In this document: in pieces, positions 57,749 to 64,000 of the stretch
Layout: each line of letters starts with the position of its first letter
How positions within the stretch are numbered: position 1 is the stretch's first letter
Assembly: GCF_900116895.1 (NCBI RefSeq)
Contig: NZ_FPCF01000001.1
Coordinates: 186,001 to 250,000, forward strand
Source of the DNA: Pseudidiomarina donghaiensis
GTDB lineage: Bacteria; Pseudomonadota; Gammaproteobacteria; Enterobacterales; Alteromonadaceae
DNA length: 64,000 bases
Direction of reading: 5' to 3'
Translations under genes and position numbers: made by a program
The notes under the pieces: generated by a model
The model's database searches: none
Told to the model about the DNA's origin: nothing
The model's input: the letters and a program-made list of their open reading frames with translations, nothing else

Positions 57749-58876
57749 GTGGTAGTGACAACGAACAAGCTTACCCCAATCTTAAAATATGAGCAGGACC
57801 TCGCGTCCGGTAACTTTACGCCTGATGCCGCGCAGCGCAAGGCGGTAGAGGCGTTGCAGCGGCTTTATGATGAACTGGTCTTATTTCATCACAACAGCGG
57901 TGCCACGGGCTTTTTTAGCAAACTAAAAACGCTATTTGGTAGCGAAACCAAAGCGCCCCAAGGTATTTATTTTTGGGGTGGCGTCGGGCGCGGTAAAACC
58001 TATTTAGTGGATACGTTTTTTGAAACCTTACCATTTGAGGCGAAAATGCGTGTGCATTTTCATCGCTTTATGCACCGTGTACACAACGAACTTAAGGCTT
58101 TAAAGGGGCGCAGCGATCCGCTCCCAATTATCGCTGAAAAGCTTGCCGCCGAAGCGCGGGTCATCTGTTTTGATGAATTCTTTGTGCAAGATATTACCGA
58201 TGCGATGATTCTTGGCACGCTAATGCAGGAACTTTTCAAACGCAACGTGGTGTTAGTCGCGACTTCGAATATTGTGCCCGATGACCTGTACAAAAACGGC
58301 TTGCAGCGGCAGCGTTTTCTGCCTGCTATTGCCTTAATTAAGGAAAATTGCGAGGTGATTAACGTCGACAGCGGCATTGACTACCGCTTACGTACCTTAA
58401 CGCGCGCTAATATTTATCACGCCCCAGCAGACAGCCAAGCTGACGAAAACCTTCAGCGGTATTTCACCGAGCTAGCGCCGGATCACTGCAACCGCGACAA
58501 GCAGGGTTATATCACCGTGAATAACCGTAATATTCCGGTGCGTATGGAATGTGATGACGTGGTGTTATTTTCATTCGAAGCAATTTGCGGCGGGCCGCGC
58601 TCGCAAAACGACTATATTGAAATTGCCCAGTGCTACCATGCCGTGTTGATTAGCGATGTACCGCAAATGGGCGCCAACAATGACGATGCGGCACGGCGCT
58701 TTATTGCCCTGGTTGACGAATTTTACGAGCGTCGCGTTAAGCTCATTATGTCGGGCGCAGCGCCGCTCAATGAGCTATATACTGATGGTAAGTTAAATTT
58801 TGAATTTAAACGCTGCGTTAGTCGTTTACTTGAAATGCAAAGTCACGAATATTTGGGGTTAGCTCACAAACCATGA
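57749..58876 (+). CDS. zapE: Cell division ATPase ZapE
   Basis: 375 aa AFG1-like AAA ATPase associated with the Z-ring during late constriction. Walker A GVGRGKTYLVD (~77-87), Walker B ARVICFDEFFVQDITDAM, and the C-terminal RCVSRLLEMQSHEYL. GTG start at 57749; a second GTG at 57755 is equally possible. Overlaps the next gene by 4 nt (ATGA). Confidence 0.94.
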   Translation: MVVTTNKLTPILKYEQDLASGNFTPDAAQRKAVEALQRLYDELVLFHHNSGATGFFSKLKTLFGSETKAPQGIYFWGGVGRGKTYLVDTFFETLPFEAKMRVHFHRFMHRVHNELKALKGRSDPLPIIAEKLAAEARVICFDEFFVQDITDAMILGTLMQELFKRNVVLVATSNIVPDDLYKNGLQRQRFLPAIALIKENCEVINVDSGIDYRLRTLTRANIYHAPADSQADENLQRYFTELAPDHCNRDKQGYITVNNRNIPVRMECDDVVLFSFEAICGGPRSQNDYIEIAQCYHAVLISDVPQMGANNDDAARRFIALVDEFYERRVKLIMSGAAPLNELYTDGKLNFEFKRCVSRLLEMQSHEYLGLAHKP

Positions 58877-60426
58877 CCTTAACCAATTGGACACTCGCCC
58901 TTGGCGGCCTCGGCTTATTGCTGCTTGGTATGCAAATGCTTACCGACGGGCTTAAAGCTGCGGCGGGTGGCCATTTGCAACAGGTTCTTGAGCGCTCGAC
59001 ACAAACACGCTTACGCGCCGCGGCATCTGGCTTCGCGGTAACCGCTGTGGTGCAGTCATCGAGTGCTGTGGTGGTGGCGCTACTAGGCTTTACCAACGCG
59101 GGCATGTTGAAATTGCGCCAAGCAGCGTGGGTGGTGTTTGGCAGTAATGTCGGTACCACCATGACGGCATGGATAGTCGCGTTAATTGGCCTCAAAATAA
59201 ATATCGGTATTTTTGCTTGGCCGTTAATCGGCATTGGCATGTTACTGCAGCTGTTTCGTAAGCAAAAGCTGTCGGGCCAAATAGGCCTCGCTATTGCCGG
59301 TTTCGGTATTTTGTTTGTCGGGTTAGACACCTTGCGCGACGCGTTTGAGCAAGTGACCGCCCTTGTACCTATCGAGCAGCTACGCATTACCGGCATAGGC
59401 GGCATTGCACTAGCGGTTGTGGCTGGTATGGTGCTGACCGCATTAGTGCAGTCATCGTCAGCAGCGCTAGCTATTGTGCTAACCGCCTCAGTAAGCGGTG
59501 TATTTTCGCCACTGGCAGGCGCTGCGGTGGTTATTGGTGCCAATGTCGGCACCACAGTAACCGCCCTTATTGCTAGCGTAGGTGCTACCGCCCACGCTAA
59601 GCGCCTCGCCGCGGTACATGTATTAATGAATGCCATGACTGGTATATCCGCACTGATTTTACTGGTGCCCATGTGGTGGGTGGCCCAGTTATTGTCAGGT
59701 GGCGAGCAGGTCACTAACATTAGCTCTGGCCTAGCGGTGTTCCATACCTTGTTTAACCTGCTTGGCGTTGCCTTAATGTGGCTGTTTGACGAGCGTATAT
59801 TTCGCGCTGTCGAGCGCTGGTATCGGTTGCCGCCGCTACGTTCTGGCGAACCCCGTTTTCTGGACAAAACCGTGCTTGAAATTCCTGCCATGGGTTTAAA
59901 TGCCGTCAAGCAAGAGCAAAACCGCGTGTTACGCCAATACCAAATTCGCTTACGCACGCTATTACGTGATTCACAGCTTACCGAGGTGACCGAAGAAGAC
60001 ATTGCCACGGGTGAGCTACTGCAGCATATTCACGACTATTTACAAAAGCTAAGTAGCAAGTCGCTGCACGGCGACGAAGCCCTGCAATTAGCTGAATTAC
60101 ATGGCTATCAAGCACGCTTAGTTGACTTGCGCGAGCTTGTTGAAAAACTTCGTGCAGCGTCACCATTACAAATAGATGCCAGCTTAAATCATGATCTACG
60201 TGCGCAGCTGCTAGAACTACTCAGCGGCTCCGAAATGAACGAACGCCCGCAAGCCAATTGGCAAGCTCTAGTGAGTTCAATCCGCGCCACCCGCAACTTA
60301 TTACGCAGTACCTGGCTGCAGCAAATAGCCCGCAATGAGCTGTCGCCGACCGACGGCGCGGTGTTAATTCAACTTGCCAGCCACTGGGAACGCACCGCCG
60401 AACTCATCACCGCACTGCAAGCTTAA
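58873..60426 (+). CDS. Na/Pi cotransporter family protein with PhoU-like tail
   Basis: 517 aa membrane protein. Two inverted Na/Pi-cotransporter repeats carry the QSSSA motifs (VVQSSSAVVVALLGF ~55-70, LVQSSSAALAIVLTASVSG ~195-213), each followed by a NVGTT motif (FGSNVGTTMTAW; IGANVGTTVTAL). The C-terminal ~170 residues are soluble and helical, like the PhoU-type regulatory domain of the NptA/YjbB group. Predicted phosphate importer or exporter. ATG overlaps zapE by 4 nt; it is inserted between zapE and rplM, which are adjacent in E. coli. Confidence 0.88.
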   Translation: MTLTNWTLALGGLGLLLLGMQMLTDGLKAAAGGHLQQVLERSTQTRLRAAASGFAVTAVVQSSSAVVVALLGFTNAGMLKLRQAAWVVFGSNVGTTMTAWIVALIGLKINIGIFAWPLIGIGMLLQLFRKQKLSGQIGLAIAGFGILFVGLDTLRDAFEQVTALVPIEQLRITGIGGIALAVVAGMVLTALVQSSSAALAIVLTASVSGVFSPLAGAAVVIGANVGTTVTALIASVGATAHAKRLAAVHVLMNAMTGISALILLVPMWWVAQLLSGGEQVTNISSGLAVFHTLFNLLGVALMWLFDERIFRAVERWYRLPPLRSGEPRFLDKTVLEIPAMGLNAVKQEQNRVLRQYQIRLRTLLRDSQLTEVTEEDIATGELLQHIHDYLQKLSSKSLHGDEALQLAELHGYQARLVDLRELVEKLRAASPLQIDASLNHDLRAQLLELLSGSEMNERPQANWQALVSSIRATRNLLRSTWLQQIARNELSPTDGAVLIQLASHWERTAELITALQA

Positions 60427-60429
60427 AAG

Positions 60430-60569
60430 CGTTATTCGTTTTTCGTGCGTTCACTTCGTTCACTGTTTGTCCGCGCTTCGCGCTGTTCGGAAAAATCAAA
60501 CACGAACAGCGAAGCGATCGAATAACGAATAACGAATAACGAATAACGAATAACGAATAACGAATAACG
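60430..60569. repeat. Dispersed palindromic intergenic element, copy 5, with 7 x CGAATAA
   Basis: First half of the 308-bp gap before rplM. Begins CGTTATTCG, carries the CGTGCGTTCACTTCGTTCAC core and a GCGCTTCGCGC hairpin, then CGAACAGCGAAGCG and seven perfect tandem CGAATAA units (60519-60567). The array ends 3 bp before the rplM -35 box. Confidence 0.85.
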
Positions 60570-60572
60570 TCG

Positions 60573-60601
60573 TTGATCTTTTAAGCGGTTTTCCCTATAA
60601 T
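60573..60601 (+). promoter_or_regulatory. Sigma-70 promoter of rplM-rpsI
   Basis: TTGATC and a perfect TATAAT separated by 17 nt, followed by a GC-rich CCGCGC discriminator typical of stringently controlled ribosomal promoters. The start point would be about 60608. Confidence 0.75.
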
Positions 60602-60607
60602 CCGCGC

Positions 60608-60734
60608 AGCCCACGTTACAGGTACAACTAACCGTCATAAGTGGCTAGCAAACGTTGCATGACACAGCGGTTGTTGTGGTTCGCGGGGAAGCCCGGAACT
60701 ACTGTCGTGAACCTTAAGAAAAGAGATAATCTCA
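60608..60734 (+). promoter_or_regulatory. rplM mRNA leader, possible L13 autoregulatory site
   Basis: Untranslated leader of about 127 nt between the inferred start and the rplM ATG. Local pairing is visible (for example the GGGGAAGCCC stretch at about 60696-60705). In E. coli L13 represses its own operon through the leader; whether this leader folds similarly is not shown here. Confidence 0.35.
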
Positions 60735-61163
60735 ATGAGTACATTTGTTGCAAAACCAGAAACAGTACAACGTGACTGGTATGTTATTGACGCCGAAGGT
60801 AAAACTTTAGGTCGTTTGGCAACTGAAGTTGCCACCCGTTTGCGCGGTAAGCACAAGCCTGAGTACACTCCTCACGTAGATACTGGTGATTACATCATCA
60901 TTGTTAACGCTGAGAAAGTGACTGTAACTGGCCGCAAAGCGCAAGACAAAATCTACTATTCACACTCTGGCTACCCAGGTGGTATCAAGGAAATCAACTT
61001 CGAGAAGTTGATCGCCAAGAAACCAGAAATGGTAATTCAGAAAGCGGTGAAAGGTATGTTACCTCGTGGTCCACTTGGTCGTGCCATGTTCCGTAAACTG
61101 AAAGTGTACGCTGGTGCAGAGCATAACCATGTTGCTCAGCAACCAAAACAACTTGAAATTTAA
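60735..61163 (+). CDS. rplM: 50S ribosomal protein L13
   Basis: 142 aa, same length as E. coli L13, an early-assembling 50S protein. Signature [37 protein letters not shown] and [30 protein letters not shown] are intact. First gene of the rplM-rpsI operon, 17 nt from rpsI. Codon use is biased toward common codons as expected for high expression. Confidence 0.99.
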   Translation: MSTFVAKPETVQRDWYVIDAEGKTLGRLATEVATRLRGKHKPEYTPHVDTGDYIIIVNAEKVTVTGRKAQDKIYYSHSGYPGGIKEINFEKLIAKKPEMVIQKAVKGMLPRGPLGRAMFRKLKVYAGAEHNHVAQQPKQLEI

Positions 61164-61180
61164 GACGGAGCGTTAAGACT

Positions 61181-61573
61181 ATGGCACAGAATCAATACTA
61201 CGGTACTGGTCGTCGCAAAAGCTCAACTGCACGCGTTTTCTTGCGTCCAGGTAGCGGCAACATCAGCATCAACAATCGCACTTTAGAAGAATACTTCGGC
61301 CGTGAAACGGCTCGCATGGTTGTTCGTCAGCCATTAGAGTTAGTTGAAATGGTAGAAAAATTCGACTTGTACATCACTGTTAAAGGTGGTGGTTCAAGTG
61401 GTCAAGCTGGCGCAGTACGTCACGGTATCACCCGTGCACTGATGCAGTACGACGAAGCTCTACGTGGCGACCTACGTCGCGCGGGTTATGTAACTCGTGA
61501 CGCACGTCAAGTTGAACGTAAGAAAGTCGGCTTGCACAAAGCGCGTAAGCGTCCACAGTTCTCGAAGCGTTAA
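61181..61573 (+). CDS. rpsI: 30S ribosomal protein S9
   Basis: 130 aa. Begins [19 protein letters not shown] and ends [11 protein letters not shown], the basic tail that reaches the P site. Contains [30 protein letters not shown] site precedes the ATG, and a strong terminator follows. Confidence 0.99.
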   Translation: MAQNQYYGTGRRKSSTARVFLRPGSGNISINNRTLEEYFGRETARMVVRQPLELVEMVEKFDLYITVKGGGSSGQAGAVRHGITRALMQYDEALRGDLRRAGYVTRDARQVERKKVGLHKARKRPQFSKR

Positions 61574-61593
61574 TTCGAAATCTCGAGTACGTC

Positions 61594-61622
61594 AAAAACC
61601 CGGCCTTTGTGCCGGGTTTTTT
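61594..61622 (+). terminator. Rho-independent terminator after rpsI
   Basis: Arms AAAAACCCGGC and GCCGGGTTTTTT with a CTTTGT loop and T run, 21 bp after the rpsI stop. Confidence 0.93.
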
Positions 61623-61732
61623 GTCTTTATCCTTGTAAAAATCAGGGCATTTCTTTATCATCTGAAAGCATTTTTTTATTGCCGCTCACCTAGTACTGTT
61701 TGGGTGGGCCTATCGCAGTAGCTAATTACTGA

Positions 61733-61755
61733 CTTCGCGGCGATGTCTCGCGAAG
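61733..61755 (+). promoter_or_regulatory. Hairpin in the petA leader
   Basis: Arms CTTCGCG (61733-61739) and CGCGAAG (61749-61755) enclose a 9-nt loop and end 23 nt before the petA ATG. Could shape translation of the operon; function unknown. Confidence 0.3.
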
Positions 61756-61778
61756 CGTCCAAACTGGAGAGTAAGTGG

Positions 61779-62369
61779 ATGAGCAATGCGCCTGTAGATA
61801 AAGGCCGCCGTCGTTTCCTAACTGTCGCGACATCTGTTGTCGGCGCAGCGGGTGCGGTTGGCGTTGCCGTTCCTTTCATTGCGTCGTGGAACCCGAGCGA
61901 AAAAGCTAAAAACGCGGGTGCCCCAGTGGAAGTGAACATTGGAAAAGCCGAGCCGGGTCAATTGATTCGTGTTGAGTGGCGTGGTCAACCGGTTTGGGTG
62001 GTACGTCGTACCCCTGAAATGTTGGCGTCACTTGAAGCCGTAAGCGATCAGCTTCGCGACCCAAATTCTGATGAACCACAACAGCCTGAGTATGCGAAGA
62101 ACTTGCACCGCTCACGCAAAGAAGAATACTTTGTGGCGGTTGGTATTTGTACGCACTTAGGGTGTTCACCGCAGTTCCTAGATCAAGGCATGGGTGAATA
62201 CGTTGAAGGCGCGCAGTCGGGCTTCTTCTGCCCTTGCCACGGTTCAACCTTCGATATCGCCGGTCGTGTATTCCAAGGCGTACCAGCTCCTTATAACTTG
62301 GTGGTTCCGCCTCATTACTACATCAACGATAACACCATTTTGGTGGGTGAAGATGGGGAGCAAGCCTAA
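61779..62369 (+). CDS. petA: Ubiquinol-cytochrome c reductase Rieske iron-sulfur subunit
   Basis: 196 aa subunit of the cytochrome bc1 complex. A Tat-type N-terminus (KGRRRFLT) precedes a membrane anchor (~20-42). The 2Fe-2S ligands are in CTHLGC and CPCHGS, with the disulfide Cys pair in the same boxes. ATG at 61779 has a GGAGAG site; the frame is open to 61743. Shares one base with petB (TAATG). Confidence 0.97.
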   Translation: MSNAPVDKGRRRFLTVATSVVGAAGAVGVAVPFIASWNPSEKAKNAGAPVEVNIGKAEPGQLIRVEWRGQPVWVVRRTPEMLASLEAVSDQLRDPNSDEPQQPEYAKNLHRSRKEEYFVAVGICTHLGCSPQFLDQGMGEYVEGAQSGFFCPCHGSTFDIAGRVFQGVPAPYNLVVPPHYYINDNTILVGEDGEQA

Positions 62370-63631
62370 TGAATAAGCTCATTGCCTGGTTTGACGAACG
62401 TATTCCGATGACCAAAACGTGGAATATCCACTTAGCTCAGTATCCAGCTCCAAAAAACTTTAACTTCTGGTACATCTTTGGTGTGCTAGCAACGTTGGTT
62501 TTAGTGAACCAAATTCTTACCGGTATTTGGTTGACCATGAACTACGTGCCGTCAGCAGAAGGCGCCTTCGCCTCTGTTGAATTTATTATGCGTGACATTG
62601 AGTACGGTTGGTTGCTGCGTTATATGCACTCCACTGGAGCCTCTGCGTTCTTCGTGGTGGTTTATCTGCACATGTTCCGCGGCATGATGTATGGCTCTTA
62701 CCAGAAGCCTCGCGAATTGCTGTGGGTATTCGGTATGCTCATCTTCTTGGTGCTAATGGCTGAAGCCTTTATGGGCTACTTGTTGCCATGGGGTCAAATG
62801 TCATACTGGGGTGCACAGGTTATTATCTCGTTGTTTGGCGCCATTCCAATTATTGGTGACGACCTAACGCTGTGGATTCGTGGTGACTATGTTATCTCAG
62901 GCGCGACCCTAAACCGCTTCTTTGCACTGCATGTTATTGCACTGCCGTTAGTTTTGGTTATCTTGGTGTTCTTGCACATTATTGCATTGCACGAAGTTGG
63001 CTCGAACAACCCAGAAGGCGTGTCAATTAAGAAGCCGAAGGGCTCAGTGCCAGACGCTGACAAGCCGAAGTTTACCTTCCACGAGCGCTTCACGAAGAAG
63101 TACGACATTGTTGATGCCTTCCCATTCTTCCCGTATTACATCGTGAAAGACTTAGTGGGCGTGGCTATCTTCTTGTTCTTCTTCTGCTACGTCATTTTCT
63201 TTGCACCAGCAATGGGCGGCTTGTTCCTTGAGCCACCAAACTTTGAAGCGGCGAACCCGTTGAAAACCCCTGCGCACATTGCACCAGTGTGGTACTTCAC
63301 ACCGTTCTACGCCATTTTGCGTGCGGTGCCAGATAAATTGCTTGGCGTTATCTTAATGTTCGGTGCCATTGTGGCATTGTTTGTACTGCCATGGCTTGAC
63401 CGCGGTAAAGTACGCTCAGTGCGCTACCGCAGCACCTTGCATAAAGTAAACCTGACTGTGTTTGCAATCAGCTTTATTGCACTGGGTTATTTAGGCTTGA
63501 AACCAGCGACTGAGGTTTACACCATGTTCGCTCGTATCTTCACCTTCTTGTACTTCGCATTCTTCGTATTGCTATGGTTCTACAGCAAAAACGAAAACAC
63601 GAAGCCAGTTCCAGAGAGGATTACTAAGTGA
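62369..63631 (+). CDS. petB: Cytochrome b of the bc1 complex
   Basis: 420 aa, eight or nine TM segments. Haem-ligating histidines fall in MHSTGASAFFVVVYLHMFRG and in ALHVIALPLVLVILVFLH. The Qo-site PEWY-like position reads APVWYFTPFYAILR (PVWY). It is a single-chain cytochrome b, not split. TGATG overlap with petC. Confidence 0.97.
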   Translation: MNKLIAWFDERIPMTKTWNIHLAQYPAPKNFNFWYIFGVLATLVLVNQILTGIWLTMNYVPSAEGAFASVEFIMRDIEYGWLLRYMHSTGASAFFVVVYLHMFRGMMYGSYQKPRELLWVFGMLIFLVLMAEAFMGYLLPWGQMSYWGAQVIISLFGAIPIIGDDLTLWIRGDYVISGATLNRFFALHVIALPLVLVILVFLHIIALHEVGSNNPEGVSIKKPKGSVPDADKPKFTFHERFTKKYDIVDAFPFFPYYIVKDLVGVAIFLFFFCYVIFFAPAMGGLFLEPPNFEAANPLKTPAHIAPVWYFTPFYAILRAVPDKLLGVILMFGAIVALFVLPWLDRGKVRSVRYRSTLHKVNLTVFAISFIALGYLGLKPATEVYTMFARIFTFLYFAFFVLLWFYSKNENTKPVPERITK

Positions 63632-64000
63632 TGAAACAGCTTATTAAAACAACTCTTTTAGTTGCCGCATCACTGTGGTCAGTTGCTACCTTAGCAGCTG
63701 GCCCGACGGTTCCGCTGGACGAAGCCAAAGTTGACTTGCATGACAAAGCGTCATTGCAACGCGGTGCGCAATTATTCATGAACTACTGTTTGGGGTGTCA
63801 CTCAATGCAGTACCAACGTTACAACCGCACGTTTAAAGATCTTGAGATTCCTGAAGATCTGGGCGTTGAAAACTTGCAGTTTACCGGTGAAAAAGTGGGT
63901 GACTTAATCACCAACGCCATGGCAACTGAAGATGCAGGTACTTGGTTTGGTACGGCGGCCCCAGATTTAACGTTGGTGGCGCGCGTTCGTGGTGCTGATT
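63631..64000 (+). CDS. petC: Cytochrome c1 (5' part only)
   Basis: First 123 codons of cytochrome c1, the haem c subunit of bc1; cut by the window end. Signal peptide of about 22 residues, then the haem-binding CLGCH in FMNYCLGCHSMQYQRYNR. Contains LTLVARVRGAD near the window end. ATG overlaps the petB stop by one base. Confidence 0.95.
   Translation, partial: MKQLIKTTLLVAASLWSVATLAAGPTVPLDEAKVDLHDKASLQRGAQLFMNYCLGCHSMQYQRYNRTFKDLEIPEDLGVENLQFTGEKVGDLITNAMATEDAGTWFGTAAPDLTLVARVRGAD

Noticed and set aside
58818-60008. Long open frame (396 codons) on the minus strand
   Set aside because: It lies antisense to the Na/Pi cotransporter, is Ser/Thr/Ala/Pro rich in the way reverse-frame translations of membrane proteins are, and shows no domain.
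60432-60638. Short open frame reading LFVIRYSLFVIRYS-type repeats
   Set aside because: Translation of the 7-bp TTATTCG repeat array; seven is not a multiple of three so the frame cycles, giving a false periodic peptide.

Overview
This is a 64 kb stretch of core chromosome from a marine-type gammaproteobacterium. Gene order matches the conserved gammaproteobacterial blocks: mreBCD-maf-rng-yhdP-nit-tldD, darP/pmbA, kdsDC-lptCAB-rpoN-hpf-ptsN-rapZ-npr with a divergent mlaFEDCB-ibaG-murA, degQS, zapG/zapE, rplM-rpsI and petABC. A complete-looking MSHA pilus locus next to mreB and moderate GC content point to Alteromonadales. The intergenic CGAATAA/TTATTCG repeats make me favour Idiomarinaceae (Idiomarina or Pseudidiomarina), but that assignment is inference.

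Layout. 1-2.4 kb: 5' end of uvrA (minus), a divergent yajR-like MFS exporter, ssb. 2.5-5.9 kb: a solute-binding lipoprotein translationally coupled to a membrane PAS-GGDEF-EAL protein. 5.9-11.5 kb: an adenosine-deaminase-family enzyme, thymidine kinase, a GAF-PAS-PAS-GAF-GGDEF diguanylate cyclase, pyrC. 11.6-28.9 kb: the MSHA type IV pilus locus, with a plus-strand run mshI-to-mshA, an inverted minus-strand block mshD-O-P-Q and a separate plus-strand mshC. 29-41.7 kb: cell shape (mreBCD), maf, RNase G, yhdP, a nitrilase, tldD, darP, pmbA. 41.7-54.5 kb: mgtE, the nitrogen-PTS/rpoN/Lpt/Kdo cluster on minus and the Mla/murA cluster on plus. 54.5-64 kb: degS, degQ, zapG, zapE, a Na/Pi cotransporter, rplM-rpsI, and petA-petB-petC, the last cut by the window end.

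How the parts connect. Much of the window serves the envelope: LPS synthesis and export (kds, lpt), phospholipid transport and OM lipid balance (mla, yhdP), peptidoglycan and shape (murA, mre), envelope stress proteases (degS, degQ) and division (zapE, zapG). A second theme is c-di-GMP: two GGDEF proteins lie upstream of the MSHA locus, and the pilus motor MshE carries the N-terminal c-di-GMP-binding (MshEN) motif.

Non-coding structure. I see no mobile element, CRISPR array, tRNA or rRNA. Five intergenic copies of an imperfectly palindromic element of about 90-195 bp occur between core genes. It is built from CGTTATTCG/CGAATAACG words and often ends in tandem 7-bp CGAATAA units; the largest array (7 copies) ends 3 bp before the rplM promoter. 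Perfect hairpins that include stop codons lie between several convergent gene pairs.

The most interesting items are the binding-protein/c-di-GMP pair, the rearranged msh locus and the dispersed palindromic element.
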